Shown: piece by piece, positions 1 through 6,582 of the stretch
How the letters are laid out: the number at the start of each line of letters is the position of its first letter
Numbering within the stretch: the first letter of the stretch is position 1
From: an uncultured bacterium
GTDB taxonomy: Bacteria; Armatimonadota; UBA5829; DSUL01
Assembly (NCBI GenBank): GCA_937967775.1
Contig: CALCJH010000398.1
Location: 1 to 7,232 of the forward strand
Length of the DNA: 7,232 nucleotides
Direction: 5' to 3'
Made by a program: the position numbers and the translations under genes
The notes under the pieces: model-generated
Told to the model about the DNA's origin: nothing
Database searches by the model: none
Seen by the model: the letters and a program-made list of their open reading frames with translations, nothing else

Positions 1-2012
1 GTGGTGCGCCTTGTCGGCGAGATGCCATATTTCGCCATCTCCAGCTCGCGGATCTGCTCGGCGAGATCCTTCTGCGCCTGCTGGATCTCAGCGGCGACCT
101 CAAGCTGACGTTCTGAAAGGAGCGCCGGGGTCTTCCGGACGAACACGGCCCCTTCCGGGAACGCCTCTTCCGTCAGCCCTCCCGCGCGGGCGATCAGACT
201 GGAGACCCTTTCCCCCTCCTGCAAGAGCGCATACGTCCCCGGGTAGCGCACCCGGCCGGTGATCGTGACCACCCTGGGTGTCCGCCGCGCGTCCGACACC
301 TCTTTGACCGAGACCTGATCTCCGTCTGCAAGCAGGATATTGTCCGTCTCCTCGCCCTGCATGGCACGGTCCAGATTCACATTGAGGATCTGCGTCTGCT
401 GGCCGGCCTCCGTCTGCCGCGCCACCTCCACCACACGGTGAGCCTCCGGCCTTGCGCCTCCGGCCGCGATGATGAGATCCCGCAGCCGCATTCCGTCCAC
501 CCGGTCATATACGCCCGGACGGCTGACCTGGCCGGAGATGGTGACCGTACGGTCCAGCGCGGCCGCCTCCTGAACGGAGTAAATGACCACCCGATCCTTT
601 GGACGAAGCTCGAGATTCTGCTGAGCATCCCCCTCCATCGCCCGCCCGAGGTGAACGCTCAGGAGCTCAGTTGAACCGTCCTCACGGGTGCGCAGGACAG
701 TCGCCCGCTCCAGATAGATCTCAACGTCCGCGAAGCCCTCAGCGCGGCGCACCAGATCCGACAGACGCATCCCTTCCGAAAACTCATACTCTCCCGGCCG
801 GCGGACCTGCCCCTCGATCTCCACCCGGTTCACGGCATCGTGAAGCACGGGCTGGATCAGAAGCAGGTCTCCGTGCTGCAACGGGAACTCCCAGTCGGGA
901 GAGTCCGGCGATGAGAGTGTCAGATCCACGAGGAACTTCCGTGAGCCACCCGCCACCCGCTCGAGGCGCACGCTGCTGAGAGAGGCCTGTCCTCCCGGGC
1001 CTCCCGCCATCCGCATCACGCTGCGGACGCTTGTCTCCTCCAGAAGTTCGAAGATCGCCTGACGGCGGACCTCGCCCTTGACCGTGACCGTGGGACCGAT
1101 CGCCGGGACGAAGATCGAATCGCCACTCTGAAGGGTGATATCCCCGCTACGGTCTCCCTCCAGAAGCAGTCGGTACAGGTCGGTGGTGGCGATGGTCTTC
1201 TTGTTGCGCTGGACGGTGATCCTCCTGAGTGATCCCGCGTCCGTCGGGCCGCCCGCCACATAAAGCGCGTTCAACAGCGTGGAGAGGCCGGGAAGGATAT
1301 AGGCGCCCGGTTTCTTCACTTCTCCGATGACGAAAACCTGAATGGGGCGGATTGAAACGATGCGAGCCTGTGCGGAGAGAGACGGGAACTTGGCGTGCGT
1401 CTCCTTCGCGATGACACGTTCGGCCGCCCCGAGGGTTAGCCCGTTCACCCGTACGAATCCGACGCTGGGAATGCGCAGCCTGCCTTCCGAGTCCACGGTC
1501 TCCGTCAGCACCGTCTCCTGTCCGGCGGGACTGCTGAGCACCACTTCCACGGTGTCTCCCGGCCCCAGCGGGTACTCGGCCGGCGGCGGCAGGTTCGGGA
1601 TCGGCTGAAATCCCTCTGTCACGCGGTCGAAGAAATCGTGACCGAACAGCCGGATCTCTGGCTCCGGAGGAGGGAACATTCCTGCCAGCTCCCCGGGAGA
1701 GGGAACACCCGGCGACGGAGGAGGCTGCAGTGGCGTGCCCGGCGCTCCGGCTGGCGGCTGCGAAGGCGCGGCGACCGGAGGCTGTGTCGCAGGGTACGGC
1801 GGGAACGGCGCGGGAACAGGAGCAGGCTGCCCCGCTTCGGGCTGGGCGGTACGGGCGTTCACTGTGGTTCTCTCCGGCGCCGTGGGGAGGATCACTCGAA
1901 CGAGATCCCGATCATCACGCGAAGGAGCAGAGACCAGCTGCGCCGCGACAGTCTCCGCGAGCAGGCTCAGGGCTATCAGCGCCGCCAGACGAAATCCTTT
2001 TCCTCGAAGCAT
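1..2012 (-). CDS. Multi-SLBB polysaccharide export protein (Wza-like), 3' end cut by window edge
   Basis: The reading frame is open for 670 codons from an ATG at 2012 to the left edge with no stop, so the C-terminus is missing. The N-terminus is a likely signal peptide (basic LRGKGFR, then a hydrophobic stretch ending AETVAAQ). Residues about 50-115 are a proline-rich, low-complexity linker. A Poly_export-type domain begins near residue 147 with YPLGPGDTVEV. Five SLBB-type units follow, each opening with a beta-strand and a G(E/Q/R)V(R/K)xPG-like turn and containing an AGG-like motif, at about residues 224, 308, 395, 488 and 580. A charged, probably helical or coiled-coil stretch occupies about 633-660. 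Proteins of this family form outer-membrane or periplasmic channels that export capsule or exopolysaccharide. Wza has fewer SLBB units, so this is an expanded version. An AAGGA ribosome-binding site (2019-2023) lies 6 nt before the ATG. Family assignment is firm; the exact polysaccharide is unknown, and no biosynthesis genes are visible here. Confidence 0.93.
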   Translation of the reverse strand, partial: MLRGKGFRLAALIALSLLAETVAAQLVSAPSRDDRDLVRVILPTAPERTTVNARTAQPEAGQPAPVPAPFPPYPATQPPVAAPSQPPAGAPGTPLQPPPSPGVPSPGELAGMFPPPEPEIRLFGHDFFDRVTEGFQPIPNLPPPAEYPLGPGDTVEVVLSSPAGQETVLTETVDSEGRLRIPSVGFVRVNGLTLGAAERVIAKETHAKFPSLSAQARIVSIRPIQVFVIGEVKKPGAYILPGLSTLLNALYVAGGPTDAGSLRRITVQRNKKTIATTDLYRLLLEGDRSGDITLQSGDSIFVPAIGPTVTVKGEVRRQAIFELLEETSVRSVMRMAGGPGGQASLSSVRLERVAGGSRKFLVDLTLSSPDSPDWEFPLQHGDLLLIQPVLHDAVNRVEIEGQVRRPGEYEFSEGMRLSDLVRRAEGFADVEIYLERATVLRTREDGSTELLSVHLGRAMEGDAQQNLELRPKDRVVIYSVQEAAALDRTVTISGQVSRPGVYDRVDGMRLRDLIIAAGGARPEAHRVVEVARQTEAGQQTQILNVNLDRAMQGEETDNILLADGDQVSVKEVSDARRTPRVVTITGRVRYPGTYALLQEGERVSSLIARAGGLTEEAFPEGAVFVRKTPALLSERQLEVAAEIQQAQKDLAEQIRELEMAKYGISPTRRT

Positions 2013-2088
2013 CCCCGGTCCTTGAAGAATCTGCCGCGTCCCGAGAGGGGAGCTACGGACAACTGCTGCGCCGGTCCGCAGCCGCGTC

Positions 2089-2097
2089 AGTATACCA
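2089..2097 (-). promoter_or_regulatory. Extended -10 promoter of the SLBB export gene
   Basis: Read on the minus strand this is TGG followed by TATACT, an extended -10 element matching TATAAT at 5 of 6 positions. It lies about 77 nt upstream of the SLBB start codon, predicting a start of transcription near 2082 and a leader of roughly 70 nt. No good -35 hexamer is seen: the best match, CTGCAA, is 18 bp upstream and matches 3 of 6 positions. This is a prediction from consensus only. Confidence 0.5.
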
Positions 2098-2158
2098 CAC
2101 TCCACCCTTCCATTGCAGAAAAGAGGGAGTCTGCCGGCATCCCGTCCGGTACAGCGAA

Positions 2159-2184
2159 GCGCCCGGACCGTGCGGTCCGGGCGC
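2159..2184 (-). terminator. Strong GC hairpin between luxR-type gene and SLBB gene
   Basis: Two perfect 11-bp arms (GCGCCCGGACC and its complement) flank a GTGC loop. The hairpin lies 72 nt past the stop of the LuxR-type gene and before the SLBB promoter, so it is placed to end the luxR transcript. After the stem the minus strand reads TTCGCTG, not a run of Ts, so this is not a classical intrinsic terminator. The plus-strand side is somewhat richer in T (CTCTTCTCGTCTT), but no plus-strand gene ends here. It could also be an RNA-stabilising 3' stem. Confidence 0.5.
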
Positions 2185-2256
2185 CGACTCTTCTCGTCTT
2201 GTGCAATCGGATCTTCGCAGCCTGCCGGCGGCCTGGCCGGAGGCCGGAAGCGGCTT

Positions 2257-2517
2257 TCAGGAACCGGCCAGAAGCGAATCCATCGGGATCAGTCCCAGGC
2301 GGGTTGCCCGCCGGAAAGCCTGCACCCGGTTGGAAACATGCAGCTTCTCATAAATGTTGGCCAGATGAAAGTCCACAGTCCTCTTGCTTACGTACAGGGC
2401 GTCCGCGATGTCTTTGCTGGTCCTTCCCTCTACCACCAGGGACAGCACCTCGATCTCTCGCGGGGTCAGTTTGATTGTCCGCTCTTCCTGAGCCCCAGGA
2501 ATTCCGACAGTCGACAT
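2257..2517 (-). CDS. Stand-alone LuxR/GerE-type HTH transcriptional regulator, 86 aa
   Basis: The protein is almost only a LuxR-type (GerE) helix-turn-helix. LTPRE at residues 17-21 opens the domain, followed by the scaffold helix (EVLSLVVEGRTSKDIADAL) and the recognition region with VSKRTVDFHLANIYEKL at about 43-59. There is no receiver or ligand-binding domain, so it resembles short GerE-like proteins rather than two-component regulators. The frame stays open upstream to 2679, but the ATG at 2517 is preferred: AAAGGAG (2525-2531) lies 7 nt before it, and the upstream extension has no family character. The gene stands alone on the minus strand, upstream of the SLBB export gene and divergent from the WYL regulator. 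Control of the polysaccharide gene is possible from position alone but not shown. Which signal controls it cannot be seen. Confidence 0.9.
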   Translation of the reverse strand: MSTVGIPGAQEERTIKLTPREIEVLSLVVEGRTSKDIADALYVSKRTVDFHLANIYEKLHVSNRVQAFRRATRLGLIPMDSLLAGS

Positions 2518-2564
2518 CCGGTGTCTCCTTTCCCTGTTCGCCGCTATCAAGATGTTTCCACACT

Positions 2565-2592
2565 CGCAAAAGCAATCCCAAGCGCTTTTGCG
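2565..2592. promoter_or_regulatory. Inverted repeat, candidate operator upstream of luxR-type gene
   Basis: The arms CGCAAAAGC and GCTTTTGCG are perfectly complementary over 9 bp and separated by 10 bp. The repeat lies 48-75 bp upstream of the luxR-type start codon. The spacing between half-sites (about two helical turns, 19 bp centre to centre) suits a dimeric DNA-binding protein, and the location suits autoregulation. It is not followed by a T-run, and no gene ends next to it, so a terminator is unlikely. The binding protein is not identified. Confidence 0.45.
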
Positions 2593-2767
2593 CCATCTTA
2601 CAGCGGCGGCAGGGGCCAGCCTTGGCTTTATGCTGAGTTGGGTGTCCTCCCGTGTTCGCGCAGACGGAGCCGCCGGCACCAGGCGGTTCCCGCCCGTGGC
2701 GCGCCCTCACCGAAAGTCTTTTTCCGTTCCCGCGCCTCCGTCTGAGAAGAAAAGTTCCACGCGCCGC

Positions 2768-2812
2768 GCTGCCCTTACACGAATGCTTCCGGAAGCAAAA
2801 GGAAGGGCCAGC
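2768..2812. repeat. Nested palindrome in the divergent intergenic region
   Basis: A perfect 14-bp palindrome, TGCTTCCGGAAGCA (2784-2797), is framed by a second pair of complementary arms, GCCCTT (2771-2776) and AAGGGC (2803-2808). With one bulge this outer pair extends to GCTGCCCTT and AAGGGCCAGC. The two elements are nearly concentric (centres 2790.5 and 2789.5). It lies about 70-100 bp upstream of the WYL promoter and could be an operator or a cruciform-forming element. Confidence 0.45.
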
Positions 2813-2864
2813 GGGCTGACTGAAACGCTCCGCAGGGCCGGGGCTTTCCGCGCTGACCGGAGGG

Positions 2865-2873
2865 TGGCATAAT
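2865..2873 (+). promoter_or_regulatory. Extended -10 promoter of the WYL regulator gene
   Basis: TGG followed by CATAAT forms an extended -10 element that matches TATAAT at 5 of 6 positions. A weak -35 (TTTCCG, 2845-2850, matching at 3 of 6) lies 17 bp upstream. Transcription would begin near 2880, giving a leader of about 40 nt before the ATG at 2922. Prediction from consensus only. Confidence 0.5.
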
Positions 2874-2921
2874 GGATAGGCCGGAAGAGCAGAGCAGGGA
2901 GTCCCGGAGGGAAAGGGTGTT

Positions 2922-3962
2922 ATGGGGAAAAAGTCCGTTCTGTTGATCCGTCTCCTGGAACTTCTCAGGGAGAGTCCGGGAATGACCGCAGCCCAGATCG
3001 CCGCGGAGCTGGGGCGTTCCGAGCGCACCATCTACCGCTACATCCAGGATCTGGCCAACGAACTGGACGCGGATGTCCGGTTCGACAACGGCTATCGCCT
3101 TGCGGGTGACGCGCGCCTGACACCCATCAACTTCACCCCGGAAGAGGTGCTGGCGATCAAAATGGCGCTGGAGGCGACACCCCTTCGCAAGACCGAACCT
3201 CTGGCTCGCAGCGCGGGCAGCGCGCTGCGCAAGGTGGAGACCACGATGTCCGGCATCGCCCGCAAACACAGCGAGCAGGCCAGAGGGAAGGTCTATCTCG
3301 CGCCTTCCATCCCGACACCCGTCAAACTGAAGGAGAACCTTCTGCCAGACATCGAAGGGGCCCTTCTGGCGGAGGAGACGCTGAGGCTGCGATACTGGTC
3401 CGCAGAGGCTCTCCAGCCGTCCGATCGCGAGTTTGATCCCTACGCGCTGGTCTTCCGCAGCAGGCACTGGTATCTTCTGGGCTACTGCCACACGCGCAAA
3501 CAGGTTCTGCAGCTCAGGCTGGACCGCGTGCTTTCCGCCAGGCCGTCCGGGCGCAATTTTGCCCGCCCGAAAGACTTCTCCGTCGAGCATTTCTACAAGA
3601 ACAGCTGGGAGGTCATGACGGGGGATCCGGTCCGGGTGGAGATCCTGTTCGATGCCTCTGTCGCGCGGCGCATCAAAGAGACGCAGAGACACCCCACCCA
3701 GGAGGTGGTGGACCGCAAGGACGGCAGCGTCATCTTCAGCGCCGAGGTAGCGGGCCTGGAGGAGATCGGAAGGTGGGTGCTCACCTTCGCGGGAAACGCA
3801 AAGGTGCTGCAGCCACCCGAGTTCGTGGAATGGATGACGGCAAAGGCGCGGGAATTGGCCAGCCTCTACCTGCCCGCGCAGGGAGCTGTTGCGACTGCCT
3901 CACCCGGAGCATCAGAGTCCAGCCATCCACAGGCAGGCAGACCCGGTAAAGCGACGCCTTGA
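2922..3962 (+). CDS. HTH-WYL domain transcriptional regulator (DeoR/YafY-like)
   Basis: The 346-residue protein has the standard layout of WYL-family regulators. Residues about 5-60 form an N-terminal winged HTH (TAAQIAAELGRSERTIYRYI, then a wing ending NGYRLAG). A WYL domain at about 140-215 carries FDPYALVFRSRHWYLLGYC with the naming residues W183-Y184-L185 and the conserved basic motif LRLDRV around 199-203. A C-terminal WCX-type region spans about 236-313 (VRVEILFD, then GRWVLTFAG). The last 25-30 residues are rich in Ala, Ser, Pro and Gly and probably disordered. Such proteins bind DNA as dimers, and the WYL domain is thought to sense nucleic acids or nucleotides, often in DNA-damage or phage-defence contexts. 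Here it is next to mismatch-repair genes but transcribed convergently, so a direct link is not shown. GGAGG (2906-2910) and AAAGGG (2912-2917) precede the ATG. No target promoter can be named. Confidence 0.93.
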   Translation: MGKKSVLLIRLLELLRESPGMTAAQIAAELGRSERTIYRYIQDLANELDADVRFDNGYRLAGDARLTPINFTPEEVLAIKMALEATPLRKTEPLARSAGSALRKVETTMSGIARKHSEQARGKVYLAPSIPTPVKLKENLLPDIEGALLAEETLRLRYWSAEALQPSDREFDPYALVFRSRHWYLLGYCHTRKQVLQLRLDRVLSARPSGRNFARPKDFSVEHFYKNSWEVMTGDPVRVEILFDASVARRIKETQRHPTQEVVDRKDGSVIFSAEVAGLEEIGRWVLTFAGNAKVLQPPEFVEWMTAKARELASLYLPAQGAVATASPGASESSHPQAGRPGKATP

Positions 3963-3969
3963 GCCTCCG

Positions 3970-5808
3970 CTACCTCTGGAAGATCTTCTCCAGGCTCTTC
4001 CGGTCCAGCCGCACCATGATAGGCCGGCCGTGGGGACAGACGTAGGGGTTGTCACACTGCAGAAGCTGCTCGATCAGCGAGCGCATCTCCGGCTCGGACA
4101 TCCGGTCCCCGGCCTTCACGGCCGCCTTGCAGGCCGCACTGGTGACCACGGCCTCACGGGGTGCCAGCATCTTCCGGTCCAGCGTCAGCTCCACCACCTC
4201 GCTCAGCATATCCCGCACCGTCTGCTCCACATCGGAGAGCTTCAGACCGGCGGGCACGCCCCGCAGCAGCACGGCCTCCGGCCCGAACTGCTCCAACACG
4301 AAGCCCAGGTCCGCGAACTCCTTCAGACGCTCCATCACGATGCCCGCCTCTCTGCGAGACAACTCCAGCGTCACCGGAACAGCAAGCATCTGCACAGGAT
4401 TTTCCCGTGAGCGCGATCGAAACCGCTCGTAAAGCACTCGCTCGTGCGCCACGTGCTGATCTATGATGGCCAGGCCCTGTGGCGTCTCCACCACAATGTA
4501 AGTCCCGGCCACCTGTCCCAGGATCCGGAGGTGGGAAGGGTCCAGCCGCTGGTCCGCGATGTGGGACGACTCCGGCTGCAGAGATGCCACTGGCTCCGGG
4601 CCAAGGGTCGCCCGGTTTTGCTCCGGCGGAGCGTAGAGCCGGTGCGCATCCGGTGGCGGAGTGGGATCGCGCTGCAACCATCCGCCGCCCACCGCCTGAG
4701 GCGCGGGCTCGAAGGAGAACCCCGGCCCCTGTGGCACAAGGGCGGGACCGGCGGGTGACGGGGCCACCCTGGGCACCAGCCCCTTCCCCACAAGCGCCTC
4801 GCGCAGAGTGTGGAACACCAGCGAATACGCCTCCCGCTCCCTAACGAACTTCACCTCGGCCTTGCGGGGATGGACGTTGACATCCACCAGATCCGGCGGC
4901 ACCTCCAGCAGGACCACCACGATCGGGAAGCGTCCGTGGGGCAGCAGCCCGGCATACGCCTCGTCCACGGCGTGCGAGAGAAGACGGCTTGTGATGGGCC
5001 GTCCATTGACAAAGAGATACTGCTGAGAACGGTTGGGACGGGTCCGCGTGGGCGGCGCAAGGAATGCGCGAAGAGAAAGAACGGACTCCGCCTCCGCCGG
5101 AATCAGCTCCCGCGCCACCTGCCGCCCGAACACGCTGACCAGGGCGGTGATGATATCCCCGCCCGGGTGACTGAAGCTCTCCTGCTCCCCGTGGCGCACC
5201 AAGAACGATACATCGGGCCGGGCAAGCGCGAGCCGCTGGACGAAGTCCAGGCTCCGGGCGAGTTCGGTCTGGGCGCTCTTCAGGAACTTGCGGCGCGCGG
5301 GAACGCTTTCGAACAGGCGGGACACCCGCACCGTCGTGCCGGGAGGCGCTCCGGTTGGCTCGTGCTTCACAGTGACCCCGGCGCGGATGAGAACACGTGT
5401 TCCTTCCTCAGATTGGCGAGGACGCGTGATCAGCTCGAACTCTGAGACGGAGGCGATGCTGGGCAGGGCTTCCCCGCGGAACCCGTATGTGGTGATGCGG
5501 AACAGGTCCTCGGCAGAGGAGATCTTGGAGGTGGCATGCCGCTCCACGGCCAGGAGCGCCTCTTCGGCGGTCATCCCCTCGCCGTCATCGGACACCTCCA
5601 CCAGGTCGCGCCCTCCATCTCCCAGCAGCACGCTGACGCGCCGTGCTCCGGCGTCCAGCGAGTTCTCCACCAGTTCTTTCACCACCGAAGCCGGACGCTC
5701 GATCACCTCGCCGGCGGCGATCCTGCTGGCGATCTCCGGAGGAAGGACGACAATCGAGGGACGCAGGGCCACTCGCGTCCCTGGCTTATGAGAGGATGGG
5801 TCTGGCAT
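3970..5808 (-). CDS. mutL: DNA mismatch repair protein MutL, endonuclease type
   Basis: MutL couples mismatch recognition by MutS to strand incision. The 612-residue product has the normal family length. The N-terminal GHKL ATPase is clear: KELVENSLDAGA (44-55, catalytic E45 and Mg-binding N49), DDGEGM (74-79), TYGFRGEALPSIA (107-119), VNGRPI (267-272) and VDVNVHPRKAEVKF (308-321). A proline-rich linker spans about 345-420. The C-terminal dimerisation and endonuclease domain carries DQHVAHERVLYE (450-461), ACKAAVKAGD (559-568) and CPHGRP (591-596), and ends in FQR. These are the zinc and metal motifs of nicking MutLs, absent from E. coli MutL. The first motif has Val453 where Ala is usual. 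QMLAVP (473-478) corresponds in position to the clamp-binding site of B. subtilis MutL. The ATG at 5808 has only AGAGGA 14 nt upstream. A GTG at 5772, with AGGGA 5 nt before it, would remove 12 non-conserved residues and is a credible alternative start. Confidence 0.97.
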   Translation of the reverse strand: MPDPSSHKPGTRVALRPSIVVLPPEIASRIAAGEVIERPASVVKELVENSLDAGARRVSVLLGDGGRDLVEVSDDGEGMTAEEALLAVERHATSKISSAEDLFRITTYGFRGEALPSIASVSEFELITRPRQSEEGTRVLIRAGVTVKHEPTGAPPGTTVRVSRLFESVPARRKFLKSAQTELARSLDFVQRLALARPDVSFLVRHGEQESFSHPGGDIITALVSVFGRQVARELIPAEAESVLSLRAFLAPPTRTRPNRSQQYLFVNGRPITSRLLSHAVDEAYAGLLPHGRFPIVVVLLEVPPDLVDVNVHPRKAEVKFVREREAYSLVFHTLREALVGKGLVPRVAPSPAGPALVPQGPGFSFEPAPQAVGGGWLQRDPTPPPDAHRLYAPPEQNRATLGPEPVASLQPESSHIADQRLDPSHLRILGQVAGTYIVVETPQGLAIIDQHVAHERVLYERFRSRSRENPVQMLAVPVTLELSRREAGIVMERLKEFADLGFVLEQFGPEAVLLRGVPAGLKLSDVEQTVRDMLSEVVELTLDRKMLAPREAVVTSAACKAAVKAGDRMSEPEMRSLIEQLLQCDNPYVCPHGRPIMVRLDRKSLEKIFQR

Positions 5809-5819
5809 ATGACTGAGAG

Positions 5820-6236
5820 TTATCCTCTTCCTGGCCGTTGGCTGCCATCTGCCTGGTCCACAAGGGAAGCAACACAGGACACCAGCCCCTCGACACGGCT
5901 GACAAGTTCCGCCCGGTCAAGCGAAAGCTCGCCGACAGACTCAATGTCATAGCCCCAGCGGACTGCGAAAGGGGTCAGCCAGTCAAGGTCTGCGAACTCC
6001 GAGAGATCCGTACCTGAGTCAGCGGCAAGATCGAAAAGAAGAGTCAGGTCGTGTGTCCGAGGATAGACTAAACCGTGGGCGGCCAGACTCGCTTTCAGAG
6101 CCTTTTGTACGACCTGCTGACAGTGGAGGCTGAACAGCTCGCAACCGAAGACTGCAGGATCCAGCATTGCCCGGAGAGCCCGCAACTCATTCCGGCAGAT
6201 GGTCAGGAGATTGCAGGCGTGCTCACGGTCGCTCAT
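5820..6236 (-). CDS. HEPN-domain protein, putative toxin partner of the MNT protein
   Basis: The 138-residue product resembles the HEPN family (PF05168-like). It is helical, with LHCQQVVQKALKASLAAHG at about 37-55 matching the usual FHAQQAAEKALKA-type helix, YPRTHDLTLLFDL at about 58-70 carrying the family THDL motif, and AVRWGYD at about 91-97. HEPN proteins encoded beside minimal nucleotidyltransferases are commonly RNase toxins or their relatives. Here I see no RX4-6H catalytic motif, so RNase activity is uncertain. The ATG at 6236 is chosen because it overlaps the MNT gene by 14 bp, the usual tight arrangement. A longer frame to 6308 would run deep into the MNT gene and adds residues with no family match. 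AAGG (6248-6251) lies 11 nt before the ATG. The stop is 11 nt before the mutL ATG at 5808. Confidence 0.85.
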   Translation of the reverse strand: MSDREHACNLLTICRNELRALRAMLDPAVFGCELFSLHCQQVVQKALKASLAAHGLVYPRTHDLTLLFDLAADSGTDLSEFADLDWLTPFAVRWGYDIESVGELSLDRAELVSRVEGLVSCVASLVDQADGSQRPGRG

Positions 6237-6552
6237 ACACCACACGGCCTTCCCGCAGCGCGCGGGCGATGACGTGGTTGGCAGACCCGCTCCACCGGTC
6301 CACTTCATCCCTGCTGTACAGGAGAATGTCAGCAGGCACCCGGAAACGGCGGGTCGCCCTTCTCAGTCTCAGCTCTTCGTCCAGACGCTCCTTCGCTGAG
6401 GAGAACCCATTTTGAGTCACGACGAGAAGATCCAGGTCCGAACCGGCGGATGCCTCACCCCTCACCACCGATCCGAAGGCATAGACACGTGCGGGATTTC
6501 CCTCCCGTACGATCTCCGCCACTATTCCTGCAAGGACACTCTCTGAGATCAA
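6223..6552 (-). CDS. Minimal nucleotidyltransferase (MNT/MntA-like), putative antitoxin
   Basis: The 109-residue protein has the pol-beta-type nucleotidyltransferase signature. GS at 27-28 and RG at 31-32 are followed by SDLDLLVV with the metal-binding pair D39 and D41, and a third acidic residue is likely D75 in VPADILLY. This is the full size of MNT proteins, so it appears intact. In studied MNT/HEPN pairs the MNT protein acts as antitoxin, adding AMP to the HEPN toxin. Here that role is inferred from motifs and from the adjacent HEPN gene, which it overlaps by 14 bp. The start is TTG: GGAGG lies 6 nt upstream, the protein has no internal Met, and an in-frame stop lies 12 codons further upstream with no ATG or GTG between. 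The gene starts 46 nt after the mutS stop, in the same direction. Confidence 0.9.
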   Translation of the reverse strand: MISESVLAGIVAEIVREGNPARVYAFGSVVRGEASAGSDLDLLVVTQNGFSSAKERLDEELRLRRATRRFRVPADILLYSRDEVDRWSGSANHVIARALREGRVVYERP

Positions 6553-6558
6553 CCTGTC

Positions 6559-6563
6559 CCTCC
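6559..6563 (-). promoter_or_regulatory. Ribosome-binding site that fixes the TTG start of the MNT gene
   Basis: GGAGG on the minus strand sits 6 nt before TTG at 6552. It is among the best Shine-Dalgarno sequences in the window. Because no ATG or GTG is available in frame, it decides the start codon. Confidence 0.75.
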
Positions 6564-6582
6564 GGGCTTTCCACCCGAGGCC

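Larger units (their letters stand above)
2518..2921. other. Divergent intergenic region between luxR-type and WYL genes
   Basis: This 404-bp interval separates two divergently transcribed regulators. Frames that remain open through it, including plus 2552-2872, have arginine- and proline-rich translations with no recognisable domain and no convincing ribosome-binding site, so I regard it as non-coding. It contains an inverted repeat near the luxR side (2565-2592), a nested palindrome in the middle (2768-2812), and an extended -10 promoter near the WYL side (2865-2873). I could not identify a confident promoter for the luxR-type gene. A weak TAAGAT hexamer (minus strand, 2595-2600) would place the start of transcription inside the inverted repeat. 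Confidence 0.6.

Noticed and set aside
2223..2248. GC-rich imperfect hairpin just past the luxR stop
   Set aside because: The stem needs a 3-nt bulge and has no T-tract. The perfect hairpin at 2159-2184 is a better terminator candidate.
1638..2474. 278-codon plus-strand open frame across the SLBB N-terminus and luxR region
   Set aside because: The product is arginine-rich with no motif, and it runs antisense to two well-supported genes.
2518..2679. N-terminal extension of the LuxR-type protein to an upstream start
   Set aside because: The added 54 residues show no family character, and the internal ATG at 2517 has a near-perfect ribosome-binding site. The extension would also run through the inverted repeat.
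2552..2872. 106-codon plus-strand frame in the divergent interval
   Set aside because: No clear ribosome-binding site or domain is visible, and it contains the palindromic elements. I treat the interval as non-coding.
2775..3692. 305-codon open frame on the minus strand opposite the WYL gene
   Set aside because: Its translation has no recognisable domain and it lies antisense to a clear WYL regulator. Long antisense frames are expected in GC-rich coding DNA.
3975..3997. GAAGATCTTC palindrome near the mutL 3' end, considered as a shared terminator
   Set aside because: It lies within the last MutL codons (around KIFQR), is short, and has no T-run in either direction.
6237..6308. Longer HEPN start, adding 24 residues
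   Set aside because: It would overlap the MNT gene by 86 nt and the added residues do not resemble HEPN proteins. The ATG at 6236 gives the usual short overlap.
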